64,000 bases of DNA from Streptomyces atratus (GTDB lineage: Bacteria > Actinomycetota > Actinomycetes > Streptomycetales > Streptomycetaceae): assembly GCF_014648655.1 (NCBI RefSeq), contig NZ_BMRN01000013.1:124001-188000 (forward strand), read 5' to 3'. This document shows, piece by piece, positions 1 through 7,866 of this stretch. The notes under the pieces were generated by a model that worked only from the letters and a program-made list of their open reading frames with translations, had not been told where the DNA came from and did not search any database. How positions within the stretch are numbered: position 1 is the first letter of the stretch; each line of letters starts with the position of its first letter. A program made the translations under genes and the position numbers.

Positions 1-527
1 GTCAGCTCGCCGCGGACCAGGTCGGTGAAGGTCAGCGCCTCGTCGGGCATCCGGAAGCGGACGATGGAGGTGCGGCCCTCGGCCTCGTACCCGGCGATCT
101 GCTCGGCCGTGAGCTCGCGGCAGTGGCCGTCGTAGCCGGACGGCTTGCCGGCGGCACGGGCGGCGTCGCGGCGGGTGTCGAGCTCCTCGGTGGTGCAGTA
201 GCAGTGGTACGCGTACCCGCCTGCGAGAAGCTTCTCGGCGACATCCTTGTAGATGTCCATGCGCTGCGACTGGCGGTACGGGGCGTGCGGGCCGCCGACC
301 TCGGGGCCCTCGTCCCAGTCGAAGCCGAGCCAGCGCATCGACTCCAGGAGCTGGTTGTAGGACTCCTCGGAGTCGCGGGCCGCGTCGGTGTCCTCGATGC
401 GGAAGACCAGGGTGCCGCCGTGGTGGCGGGCGAAGGCCCAGTTGAAGAGGGCGGTGCGGACCAGACCCACGTGGGGGTTGCCGGTCGGGGAGGGACAGAA
501 ACGTACGCGTACAGGTGCGTTAACCAC
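1..527 (-). CDS. gltX: Glutamyl-tRNA synthetase, N-terminal part (cut by window edge)
   Basis: Charges tRNA-Glu with glutamate for translation, in the cytoplasm. Only about 175 N-terminal residues lie in the window and the frame stays open to base 1. The class I nucleotide-binding signature is visible near residues 12-20 (PSPTGNPHVG). It is followed by the family pattern of a Glu-binding fold with FRIEDTD, the paired Cys/His region CHCYCT and an FRMPDE segment at the edge. I place the start at a GTG (527-525) because AAGGTG lies 7 nt upstream and the protein then begins VNAPVRVRF, as in actinobacterial GltX. The gene overlaps the end of the FAH-family gene by 8 bp, which suggests translational coupling. 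Confidence 0.93.
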   Translation of the reverse strand, partial: MVNAPVRVRFCPSPTGNPHVGLVRTALFNWAFARHHGGTLVFRIEDTDAARDSEESYNQLLESMRWLGFDWDEGPEVGGPHAPYRQSQRMDIYKDVAEKLLAGGYAYHCYCTTEELDTRRDAARAAGKPSGYDGHCRELTAEQIAGYEAEGRTSIVRFRMPDEALTFTDLVRGEL

Positions 528-1296
528 GCTTGATCACCTTGTTGGTGAGAGTGCCGATGCCTTCGATGGTGACGGCGACCTCGTCGCCGACATGGAGGGG
601 TCCGACCCCTGCGGGAGTGCCGGTGAGGATCACATCGCCCGGGAGCAGCGTCATGGCTTCCGTGATGTGGACGACCAGATCCTCGATGGAGCGGATCATG
701 TCGCTCGTACGGCCCAGTTGGCGTTGCTCACCGTTGACCGTGGCCTGAATGGTCAGGTCGCTGGGGTCGAGGTCGGTCTCCACCCAGGGGCCGAGCGGGC
801 AGGACGTGTCGAAGCCCTTGGCCCGGGCCCACTGCTTCTCGCGCTTCTGGGCATCGCGGGCGGTGACGTCATTGGCGCAGGTGTAGCCGAAGATGACGTC
901 CTTCACGCGCTCACGCGGCACTTCACGGCACATACGACCGATGACCACGGCCAGTTCGGCCTCGTGGTGGAGTTCGTTGGAGAAGGAGGGGTACTCGATG
1001 GCGTCGCCGGAGCCGATCACCGAGGTGGTGGGCTTGAAGAAGGCGACGGGGACATCCGGTACCTCGTTGCCGAGTTCCGCGGCGTGCTCCGCGTAGTTGC
1101 GGCCGATGGCCACGACCTTGTTGGGGAGCACGGGCGGCAGGAGGCGGACCTTGCTCAGCGGGACCTTGGTGCCGGAGAGCTCGAACTCGGCGTACGGGAT
1201 GCCTTTGATGATGTCGAGGACGAGACCATCGGGCCCCTCGCCCTCGACGGCGCCGAAGGCGACATTGCCGTCGATGGAGAACCTGGCGATGCGCAC
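520..1296 (-). CDS. Fumarylacetoacetate hydrolase (FAH) family protein
   Basis: 258-residue protein of the FAH/HpcE superfamily, which cleaves or isomerises C-C bonds in acylpyruvates and related 2-oxo acids using Mg2+. Seen in the sequence: the IGRNYAEHAAE segment near residue 64, the metal-ligand pattern HHEAELAVVIGR near residues 109-120, and GYTCANDVTARDAQ near residues 136-149. Further on is the C-terminal signature LLPGDVILTGTPAGVG. The start is a GTG (1296-1294) giving VRIARFSIDG; a GAGGGG lies about 14 nt upstream. It overlaps gltX and probably forms an operon with it. Substrate cannot be told from sequence; oxaloacetate decarboxylase or acylpyruvase activity is possible in this family. 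Confidence 0.88.
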   Translation of the reverse strand: MRIARFSIDGNVAFGAVEGEGPDGLVLDIIKGIPYAEFELSGTKVPLSKVRLLPPVLPNKVVAIGRNYAEHAAELGNEVPDVPVAFFKPTTSVIGSGDAIEYPSFSNELHHEAELAVVIGRMCREVPRERVKDVIFGYTCANDVTARDAQKREKQWARAKGFDTSCPLGPWVETDLDPSDLTIQATVNGEQRQLGRTSDMIRSIEDLVVHITEAMTLLPGDVILTGTPAGVGPLHVGDEVAVTIEGIGTLTNKVIKRG

Positions 1297-1377
1297 GGGA
1301 TGCTGTCGCCCCTCACTTGCTGGCTGGCTGAAGACTGACGCTCCAGGCTAACGCGGGTGAGGGGGGACAACCGCGCA

Positions 1378-1572
1378 TTACTCGGCCGCTGCGGCCGGGG
1401 CCGTGACCGGGGCTTCCATGAGGATGGTGCGGCGGGGGTTGGCCGTCTGGGTGGGCAGCTCGACGGTGCGCTCCGGCAGTTCCGGCGTCTGCAGCTCGTC
1501 GGCGTCCTTGAGGTGCGCCAGCGTGGTGCGCCGGGGGTTGGCAATGTTGCGGAACATCATCGTCGTCTTCAT
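1378..1572 (-). CDS. Small protein with two NPRRT repeats, unknown function
   Basis: A 64-residue ORF between the FAH gene and the conservon promoter region. It contains two copies of an NPRRT motif, ANPRRTTLAHLKD near residues 11-23 and ANPRRTILMEAPV near residues 44-56. Acidic, Pro- and Glu-rich sequence (LQTPELPERTVELPTQ) separates them, and the tail is Ala-rich. There is no signal peptide, TM segment or Cys. Start choice is uncertain: ATG at 1572 has only a weak Shine-Dalgarno, and ATG at 1560 or 1557 is possible. The repeat with conserved spacing and the high-GC codon pattern argue that it is real. I do not recognise a family; a regulatory or ribosome-associated peptide, or a RiPP-like precursor, cannot be excluded. 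Confidence 0.5.
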   Translation of the reverse strand: MKTTMMFRNIANPRRTTLAHLKDADELQTPELPERTVELPTQTANPRRTILMEAPVTAPAAAAE

Positions 1573-2152
1573 CTGCCGTTCGGACCCTGTCGGTTCGGGC
1601 GCCGCCCGGAGGGGCGCCGGTTGTCGGATTTGCCATCCCTGTAAAGCGTCAGGCTAAACATCCAATTCCCTTCGAGAGCCCGGATGAGACGGCGATCATC
1701 ATGTGAGTTTCCTCACGACCACGTCGACAATTGCCTCATTCCGGGCGGCCGATCACTCTGACAGAAACGGACATTGCGCCACTGAATGAGCCATTCCGCT
1801 CCTGATCATGTCGACTGGGACACCCTTCACCCCCTACCGATTCACCCTTAATGATCCACTTTGCCCGCGAACACGCTCCACGGTTTGTTACTCATTCGTC
1901 ACAACGCGTCACCCAGGTCACGGCCCGGTGCGGGGCCCTTGTTGGAGATCCGGCACTGTGCTGGAATTCCACGCACCGCCGCAGGTTTCAGGGCCGGCGC
2001 GCAGGGGCGCAACGCAGCGCCGAGTGGCGGCGGGAAGGGGAAGAGCGCCGGTCACTCACGACCACCAGGGGGCGGACACGACGCCCCACGACGCCGACAC
2101 CGTCCCACCCGCTTCGCGCGGAGGGACGCCTGGTCCAGAGGTTGCGACGCTA
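1573..2152. other. Intergenic region upstream of the conservon operon
   Basis: About 580 bp between the small NPRRT ORF and the chosen start of the histidine kinase gene. Bases 1650-1900 are clearly less GC-rich than the surroundings, as expected for promoters in both directions. I could not pick out a convincing -35/-10 pair. The kinase frame is open back to an ATG at 1808, but that extension encodes low-complexity Arg/Pro/Thr sequence without conserved features, so I treat it as leader rather than protein. Confidence 0.5.
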
Positions 2153-5100
2153 GTGCAGGGACGTTTCAAGAGGGATGGCAGCGCTGCGGCGGAACAGGAG
2201 CCGCACGGCGGGACCGACCGCGGTTCCTCGCCCCAGCACGCCCAGAACCCCGGACCGGCCTCGGCCGGCGACAGCGGTGACCGCGACCGGAACCCCGGTG
2301 CCACGGCGGGCAGCGGCACCGATCCGATCTCGTCGCTCAAGCCTCGGGCCCCCGTCAGCACCGGCTCACGAGTAGCTCTTCGCAACTGGCGGATCAGCAC
2401 GCGTCTGGTCTCCCTGCTCGCCCTTCCCGTAGTCGCCGCGACCACCCTGGGCGGACTGCGGATCAACGACTCCATGAACGACATCCAGCAGCTGGATCAC
2501 ATGCAGCTGCTGACCAAGATGACCAAGCAGGCGACCACGCTCGCCCAGGCGCTCCAGGAGGAGCGCGACCGCTCGGCCGGTCCGCTGTCCAACGGGGTGA
2601 AGGCCGACGACTTCAAGGTCACCGAGCCCCGCAAGAAGACCGACCGGGCGAAGACGGCCTTCTTGGACGCGACGAACTCGATCGGCGACCCGTCGGGCGA
2701 CGAGGCCCTCGAGGGCATCTACTCGAGCGTCCAGCAGATCGCCAGCCAGCTGGCCTCGATCCGCGACATCCGCAAGACGGCGTACGCCAAGGGCACCCCC
2801 AGCCTCCAGACCGTCGACCAGTACAGCCAGCTGATCACCTCGCTGCTGAGCCTCTCGCAGGACATGGCGCAGTCGACCAGCAGCTCGGAGATGATCAAGC
2901 GGACCCGAGCACTGGCGGCCTTCTCCTCCGCCAAGGAGTACGCCTCGATCCAGCGGGCGGTCATCGCCGCGTCGCTGCCCGGCGGCAACGACAAGCAGTC
3001 GCACCTCGACCAGAACGACCAGCAGTTCGGCCGCGCCGCGCTGCGCAAGGAAGACTCTGCGCTCCGCTCCTTCACATCGGTCTACGAGGCGACCGGCAAC
3101 AACGCCGAAGAGCTGATCGCCACGCTGAAGGAGGGCAACCCGGAGATCAAGGCCTCCGAGACCTATGCGAAGAAGGTCCTGGACAGCCCCTCGGGCATGA
3201 AGGGCATGCCTCGGCGTTCCTACCTGGACTGGTACGACCAGAGCTCCACCAAGATCCAGGCGATGAAGACCATCGAGGAAACCCTCCTCAGCGACATGGA
3301 GGGCAAGGCTCGCGAGCTCCGCGACGAGTCGAAGCGCGAAGCGATCATCAGCGGTGCGCTCATCCTGCTGGTGCTCGGCGTCTCGCTGGTCGGTGCCTTC
3401 GTCGTCGCCCGGTCGATGATCCGCTCGCTGCGGCGACTGCAGGACACAGCTACGCGCGTCGCCCAGGACCGGCTGCCCGAGCTCGTCAAGCAGCTCTCCG
3501 AGGCCGACCCGCAGGACGTCGACACCTCGGTCGAGTCGGTCGGTGTGCACTCCCGGGACGAGATCGGCAAGGTGGCCGCGGCCTTCGACGACGTGCACCG
3601 CGAGGCCGTCCGTCTCGCCGCCGAGCAGGCCCTCCTGCGGGGCAACGTCAACGCGATGTTCACCAACCTCTCGCGCCGCAGCCAGGGCCTCATCCAGCGT
3701 CAGCTCTCGCTCATCTCCGAACTGGAGTCGCGCGAGGCCGACCCGGACCAGCTGTCCTCGCTCTTCAAGCTCGACCACCTCGCGACCCGCATGCGCCGTA
3801 ACGGCGAGAACCTCCTTGTTCTCGCGGGCGAGGAGCCGGGCCGCCGGTGGACCCGCCCCGTCCCGCTGGTCGACGTGCTCCGTGCCGCCGCCTCCGAGGT
3901 GGAGCAGTACGAGCGCATCGAACTGGCCGCGGTGCCCGCCACCGAGGTCGCCGGCCGCGTCGTCAACGACCTCGTGCACCTGCTCGCCGAGCTGCTGGAG
4001 AACGCCACGTCGTTCTCCTCGCCGCAGACGAAGGTCCGGGTCACCGGCCACGCGCTGCCGGACGGGCGGGTGCTGGTCGAGATCCACGACACCGGCATCG
4101 GCCTCTCCCCCGAGGATCTCGCGGCGATCAACGAGCGGCTCGCCTCGCCGCCCACCGTGGACGTCTCGGTCTCCCGCCGCATGGGTCTGTTCGTGGTCGG
4201 CCGGCTGTCCCTGCGTCACGGCATCCGGATCCAGCTGCGGCCCTCGGACTCCGGTGGTACGACCGCGCTGGTCATGCTCCCCGTCGATGTCGCGCACGGC
4301 GGCAAGCAGTCGGCCCCCAAGCCGGGACCGGGGCAGCAGCCCTCCGCCCCCGGCGGTCTGCTCGGCGGTGGCAGCGGCACGGGCGCGGGCAACGGCTCCC
4401 GTCCCGGTCTCGGAGGCGCTCCGTCGGCCCCGGCCGGCCGGCTCGCCGCGGGCCCGGGTGCCGCGCGCGGTCAGGTCGGTGCGGGCTCCGGTCCGCGTGC
4501 CGCGCTGCCCTCGCGTGACGGCGGCCCCCGCCAGCCGCAGAACCAGCAGGGTCAGCCGGGTCAGCAGAACGCCGGCTTCCAGTCCGCCGGGCTGTCCAAC
4601 ACCGGCCCGCAGGGCGCCTCGCGCCCGGAGCCGCAGCGTCAGGGCGGCGGCCTCGCCGGTGCCTTCGGCAACGGTGCCCGGCTCGGCGCCCGCGGCCAGG
4701 GCGACGGATCGGGCCGTGCGGACTCGTCCCAGCCCGACATGTTCGGCCAGAGCCGCCAGGACCAGCACCGCCAGGACCAGAGCCGCCAGGACCTCGGCGA
4801 CCAGCAGGGCCGGTCGAACGGCCCGAGCCCCTGGCAGTCCCCGCAGCCGCAGCAGGCCCGGCAGAACCCGGGCGGCCAGGGCGGCTTCCAGCAGCCCGGC
4901 GGCCCGGTCGACCCCGGTCGTCAGCTGCCCCCGGTCGGCGGCCCGCGTGCCGAGCTGCCCGGTGGCAACCCGCAGCCGCAGCGCCCGCAGACCACCAGCT
5001 GGGGCACCGAGGAACCGTCCGCGCCGCGGCGTGCTCCGCTGGACGCCCCGCGCGGCCACGAGGAGCCCGAGTCCACCGGCCGGTTCCAGCGGCCGATGAG

Positions 5101-5908
5101 CCCGCCGCTCACCCCGCGGCCGCCCATGGACGACCGGCAGGGCCCCGGCTCCACCGCCGAGTTCGCCCGCCCGGACTTCTCGGCCCCGGCCCCGCAGTCT
5201 CAGTCCCCGCAGGACCCGGCGAGCACCGCGCAGTTCGCCCGCCCCGACTTCGGACAGCCGCAGCCCGCTCGGGCGCAGGACCAGGACCTGTCGGCACCGC
5301 TTCAGCGCGGCCGGGACAACGGGGACTTCGGTGCCCCGCGTCCGCCCGCCGTGCCCAACGGTGACGCGCAGTACCGCCCGGTCCTGCCGCAGCAGCCGCA
5401 GTCCGAGGCGCTGCCTCCGGCCGGGCCCGGGGACGGTCGTACGCCGCTGTACGACACCCTGGAGACGAACTGGTTCCACGGCCCGCAGCAGGGCGGCCAG
5501 CAGCCGCCCGCCGAGCCTCAGGCGCCCGGCTTCCCGCAGCAGTCGGCCCAGGAGCGCCCCGCTCCCGCCGCGCCGCGCCGCGGCGGAGGCGACACGGGCG
5601 CCACCACAAACTCCTGGCGCCCCTCGCCGAACGACGAACTCGTACGGCAGGCGGAGCGGGCCAAGAAGCCCGCGGCAGGCGGAGTGACCACCTCCGGACT
5701 GCCTCGCCGGGTACCTCGCGCCAATCTGGTGCCGGGCACCGCCCAGCAGCAGAACCACCAGTCCGGTCCTCAGGTGTCGCGTGCGCCCGATGATGTGCGC
5801 GGGCGGTTGACCAATCTCCGCCGGGGCATCCAGCAGGGACGGCAGGCCAACAACAGCCAGTCGACCGGAAGTTTTCCCCTCGGCCCCACTCACCAGCAGG
5901 AGCGTTAG
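2153..5908 (+). CDS. cvnA1: Conservon sensor kinase CvnA-type: NIT-sensor, HAMP, histidine-kinase-like ATPase, long Pro/Gln-rich tail
   Basis: Membrane sensor kinase heading a conservon, the Streptomyces operon type that resembles a eukaryotic G-protein-coupled receptor system. With the GTG start at 2153 (AGAGG 11 nt upstream) it is 1251 aa. Order: disordered N-terminus, TM helix LVSLLALPVVAATTLGG, an extracellular nitrate/nitrite-sensing-type helical domain of about 300 residues, a second TM (ALILLVLGVSLVGAFVVA) and a HAMP linker. A DHp-like helix with LDHLATRMRR comes next, followed by an ATPase with N-box ELLENATSFSSP, DTGIGLS and GLFVVGRLS. About 500 residues of Pro/Gln/Gly-rich disorder follow, with repeated STxxFxRP motifs. 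Position beside gltX/accB matches S. coelicolor cvn1, hence the symbol. The upstream ATG at 1808 is an alternative start. Confidence 0.9.
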   Translation: MQGRFKRDGSAAAEQEPHGGTDRGSSPQHAQNPGPASAGDSGDRDRNPGATAGSGTDPISSLKPRAPVSTGSRVALRNWRISTRLVSLLALPVVAATTLGGLRINDSMNDIQQLDHMQLLTKMTKQATTLAQALQEERDRSAGPLSNGVKADDFKVTEPRKKTDRAKTAFLDATNSIGDPSGDEALEGIYSSVQQIASQLASIRDIRKTAYAKGTPSLQTVDQYSQLITSLLSLSQDMAQSTSSSEMIKRTRALAAFSSAKEYASIQRAVIAASLPGGNDKQSHLDQNDQQFGRAALRKEDSALRSFTSVYEATGNNAEELIATLKEGNPEIKASETYAKKVLDSPSGMKGMPRRSYLDWYDQSSTKIQAMKTIEETLLSDMEGKARELRDESKREAIISGALILLVLGVSLVGAFVVARSMIRSLRRLQDTATRVAQDRLPELVKQLSEADPQDVDTSVESVGVHSRDEIGKVAAAFDDVHREAVRLAAEQALLRGNVNAMFTNLSRRSQGLIQRQLSLISELESREADPDQLSSLFKLDHLATRMRRNGENLLVLAGEEPGRRWTRPVPLVDVLRAAASEVEQYERIELAAVPATEVAGRVVNDLVHLLAELLENATSFSSPQTKVRVTGHALPDGRVLVEIHDTGIGLSPEDLAAINERLASPPTVDVSVSRRMGLFVVGRLSLRHGIRIQLRPSDSGGTTALVMLPVDVAHGGKQSAPKPGPGQQPSAPGGLLGGGSGTGAGNGSRPGLGGAPSAPAGRLAAGPGAARGQVGAGSGPRAALPSRDGGPRQPQNQQGQPGQQNAGFQSAGLSNTGPQGASRPEPQRQGGGLAGAFGNGARLGARGQGDGSGRADSSQPDMFGQSRQDQHRQDQSRQDLGDQQGRSNGPSPWQSPQPQQARQNPGGQGGFQQPGGPVDPGRQLPPVGGPRAELPGGNPQPQRPQTTSWGTEEPSAPRRAPLDAPRGHEEPESTGRFQRPMSPPLTPRPPMDDRQGPGSTAEFARPDFSAPAPQSQSPQDPASTAQFARPDFGQPQPARAQDQDLSAPLQRGRDNGDFGAPRPPAVPNGDAQYRPVLPQQPQSEALPPAGPGDGRTPLYDTLETNWFHGPQQGGQQPPAEPQAPGFPQQSAQERPAPAAPRRGGGDTGATTNSWRPSPNDELVRQAERAKKPAAGGVTTSGLPRRVPRANLVPGTAQQQNHQSGPQVSRAPDDVRGRLTNLRRGIQQGRQANNSQSTGSFPLGPTHQQER

Positions 5909-6331
5909 TTGAGCCCGATGAGTCAGGCCGCGCAGAATCTGAACTGGTTGATCACCAACTTCGTGGACAACACCCCCGGGGTGTCGCACACGGTGGTGGT
6001 CTCCGCCGACGGACTGCTGCTGGCCATGTCCGAAGGTTTCCCGCGCGACCGCGCGGACCAACTGGCGGCTGTCGCCTCCGGTCTGACCTCGCTGACCGCG
6101 GGCGCCTCCCGGATCTTCGAAGGCGGCGCAGTCAGCCAGACCGTGGTGGAGATGGAACGCGGGTTCCTCTTCCTGATGTCCATTTCGGACGGCTCCTCGC
6201 TGGCCGTGCTCGCCCACCCGGACGCCGACATCGGTCTGGTCGGGTACGAAATGGCCCTCCTGGTCGACCGTGCGGGCACCGTCCTCACCCCGGACCTCCG
6301 TGCCGAGCTCCAGGGCAGCCTGCTCCACTAG
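5909..6331 (+). CDS. cvnB1: Conservon roadblock/LC7 protein CvnB-type
   Basis: 140-residue roadblock/LC7-fold protein, the second conservon component. By analogy with MglB it is thought to interact with the small GTPase CvnD and the kinase at the membrane. Visible family features are AQNLNWLITNFVDNTPGVSH, VSADGLLLAMSEG, the GASRIFEGG loop and MERGFLFLMSISDGS. The TTG directly after the cvnA stop has AGGAG at the ideal 6-nt spacing, so I use 5909; ATG at 5918 gives the same protein three residues shorter. The 0-nt gap to cvnA indicates coupled translation. Confidence 0.92.
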   Translation: MSPMSQAAQNLNWLITNFVDNTPGVSHTVVVSADGLLLAMSEGFPRDRADQLAAVASGLTSLTAGASRIFEGGAVSQTVVEMERGFLFLMSISDGSSLAVLAHPDADIGLVGYEMALLVDRAGTVLTPDLRAELQGSLLH

Positions 6332-6464
6332 GCGGCCGTGGATCGATGACAGACTCGATTGACCCAGGTAACGCCCCCATCCCCAGCCCGTTCGGCCGCT
6401 TAGAGCCCCCCACCGGCCCCTTCAGACGGCAAACCGACCCCTTGCTGTCACGCCCGGAGGATTC

Positions 6465-6872
6465 ATGACCCCGCCACCCGCCTCACCCGATCCGTACGGC
6501 GCACTGCACCACGCGTCGTACGACAGTGAAGGCGACCAGCCGCTGGTCCGTCCGTATGCCATGACCGGCGGCCGGACCCGACCGCGCTACCAACTCGCGA
6601 TCGAGGCGCTGGTCTCCACCACGGCCGACCCCGCGCACCTGGGGACGCTGCTCCCCGAGCACCAGCGGATCTGCCACCTCTGCCGTGAGGTCAAGTCGGT
6701 GGCCGAGGTCTCGGCGCTGCTGTCGATGCCGCTCGGTGTGGCCCGGATTCTTGTCGCGGACCTGGCGGAAGCCGGCATGGTGGCCATCCACCAGCCGGGC
6801 AATGGAGAGGCCGGCGGCGCGCCGGATGTGACGCTGCTCGAAAGGGTGCTCAGTGGACTTCGCAAGCTCTAG
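6465..6872 (+). CDS. cvnC1: Conservon DUF742 protein CvnC-type
   Basis: 135-residue DUF742 protein, the third conservon component. The family has a winged-helix-like core. Diagnostic segments are RPYAMTGGRTRPR near residues 22-34, the IEALVSTT helix, PEHQRICHLC, SVAEVSALLSMPLGVARILVADLAEAGMV and the C-terminal LLERVLSGLRKL. It begins with ATG 6465 after a GGAGG, 133 nt downstream of cvnB, and its last 20 bp overlap cvnD, the arrangement typical of conservons. Its exact biochemical role is not known; it probably bridges kinase and GTPase. Confidence 0.92.
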   Translation: MTPPPASPDPYGALHHASYDSEGDQPLVRPYAMTGGRTRPRYQLAIEALVSTTADPAHLGTLLPEHQRICHLCREVKSVAEVSALLSMPLGVARILVADLAEAGMVAIHQPGNGEAGGAPDVTLLERVLSGLRKL

Positions 6873-7434
6873 CGGCGGTGCGGCCCGCGCCACCACCTCC
6901 GCGAAGATCGTGGTGGCGGGGGGCTTCGGCGTGGGTAAGACCACGTTCGTCGGTGCCGTTTCGGAGATCAACCCGTTGCGTACGGAAGCCGTGATGACGT
7001 CCGCCTCCGCGGGCATCGACGATCTGACGCACACCGGCGGCAAGACGACGACGACCGTCGCCATGGACTTCGGCCGCATCACCCTGGACCAGGACCTGAT
7101 CCTGTACCTCTTCGGTACGCCGGGACAGGACCGCTTCTGGTTCATGTGGGACGACCTGGTCCGCGGCGCCATCGGCGCCGTCGTCCTCGTCGACACCCGC
7201 CGCCTCGCCGACTGCTTCCCCGCCGTCGACTACTTCGAGAACAGCGGACTCCCCTTCGTCATCGCCCTCAACGGCTTCGACGGACACCAGCCCTACACCC
7301 CCGACGAGGTCCGCGAAGCGCTCCAGATCGGACCCGACACCCCGATTCTCACGACGGACGCGCGGCACCGTGCGGATGCGAAGAGTGCTCTGATCACGCT
7401 GGTGGAGCATGCGCTGATGGCTCGGTTGCGGTAG
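6853..7434 (+). CDS. cvnD1: Conservon small GTPase CvnD-type
   Basis: 193-residue Ras-like ATP/GTP-binding protein, the last conservon component and the presumed molecular switch. The P-loop is GGFGVGKTTFVG near residues 24-35. Switch II is LFGTPGQDRFWFMWDDL near residue 90-106. The guanine-specificity region reads ALNGFDGH, departing from strict NKxD as is usual for CvnD. It overlaps cvnC by 20 bp. The gene is followed at once by two perfect hairpins that close the operon. Confidence 0.93.
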   Translation: MDFASSSGGAARATTSAKIVVAGGFGVGKTTFVGAVSEINPLRTEAVMTSASAGIDDLTHTGGKTTTTVAMDFGRITLDQDLILYLFGTPGQDRFWFMWDDLVRGAIGAVVLVDTRRLADCFPAVDYFENSGLPFVIALNGFDGHQPYTPDEVREALQIGPDTPILTTDARHRADAKSALITLVEHALMARLR

Positions 7435-7463
7435 CGGTTCGCCGGGTCGTCCGGCAGCCGTCC

Positions 7464-7518
7464 TGTCCTCGAACGCCGGACAGGCTCGATTTTCGAGCCT
7501 GTCCGGCGTTCGAGGACA
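7464..7518. repeat. Perfect 26-bp palindrome, dispersed-repeat type terminator
   Basis: Left arm 7464-7489 and right arm 7493-7518 are exact reverse complements separated by TTT. The core GAACGCCGGACAGGCTCGA belongs to a sequence type I remember occurring at many intergenic sites in Streptomyces genomes. It lies 30 nt after the cvnD stop, between converging genes, so it can terminate transcription from both sides. Confidence 0.85.
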
Positions 7519-7540
7519 GAGCGTGGCCGAAAGTCGCGCA

Positions 7541-7586
7541 ATGCGTGAGGCCCCGCACTCCCGGAGGAGTGCGGGGCCTCACGCAT
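7541..7586. terminator. Perfect 21-bp hairpin between cvnD and accE
   Basis: Arms 7541-7561 and 7566-7586 pair perfectly around a CGGA tetraloop. It stands 12 bp from the accE stop codon and would serve as accE terminator (minus strand). Together with the adjacent 26-bp palindrome it forms a double barrier between convergent operons. Confidence 0.85.
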
Positions 7587-7597
7587 GAGAGCGTCTG

Positions 7598-7801
7598 TCA
7601 GCCCTGCCAGGAGTGCGGGGCGCGGAAGCCCGGGGTGCGCTCCAGGCGGCGCCATCCGGCGGTGCTGCGGCCACGGTGGGCGGGGGTCGCTGCGGGCTGG
7701 GCGGCGGCGCGGGCGAGCAGGACCGCGGTTATGGCGGCCAGCTCCTCGGGGTCGGCAAGACCCTTCTCGACACGCAGCACGGACTCGGCGGCAGTGCTCA
7801 T
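7598..7801 (-). CDS. accE: Acyl-CoA carboxylase epsilon subunit
   Basis: 67-residue epsilon subunit of the actinobacterial acyl-CoA carboxylase. It binds the beta subunit (AccB) and the biotinylated alpha subunit and raises activity. The conserved N-terminal helix is present (SVLRVEKGLADPEELAAITAV), followed by an Ala-rich linker and the C-terminal tail WRRLERTPGFRAPHSWQG that ends members of this family. It lies 65 nt downstream of accB on the same strand. Small size is normal for the family. Confidence 0.93.
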   Translation of the reverse strand: MSTAAESVLRVEKGLADPEELAAITAVLLARAAAQPAATPAHRGRSTAGWRRLERTPGFRAPHSWQG

Positions 7802-7866
7802 GGGTGGTTTCTCCGTCTTCTCGGCAGGTCTTCGCGGTCTCGGCAGGGTGGCTGCGACGCTGCGGA

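Noticed and set aside
1808..2152. N-terminal extension of the conservon kinase from ATG 1808
   Set aside because: Low-complexity sequence, lower GC than the gene body, and a better Shine-Dalgarno at GTG 2153.
2366..6328. Very long minus-strand open frame (1320 codons) opposite the conservon genes
   Set aside because: It mirrors cvnA/cvnB, is rich in Arg/Gly/Leu without any domain, and is explained by GC-rich third positions of the real genes.
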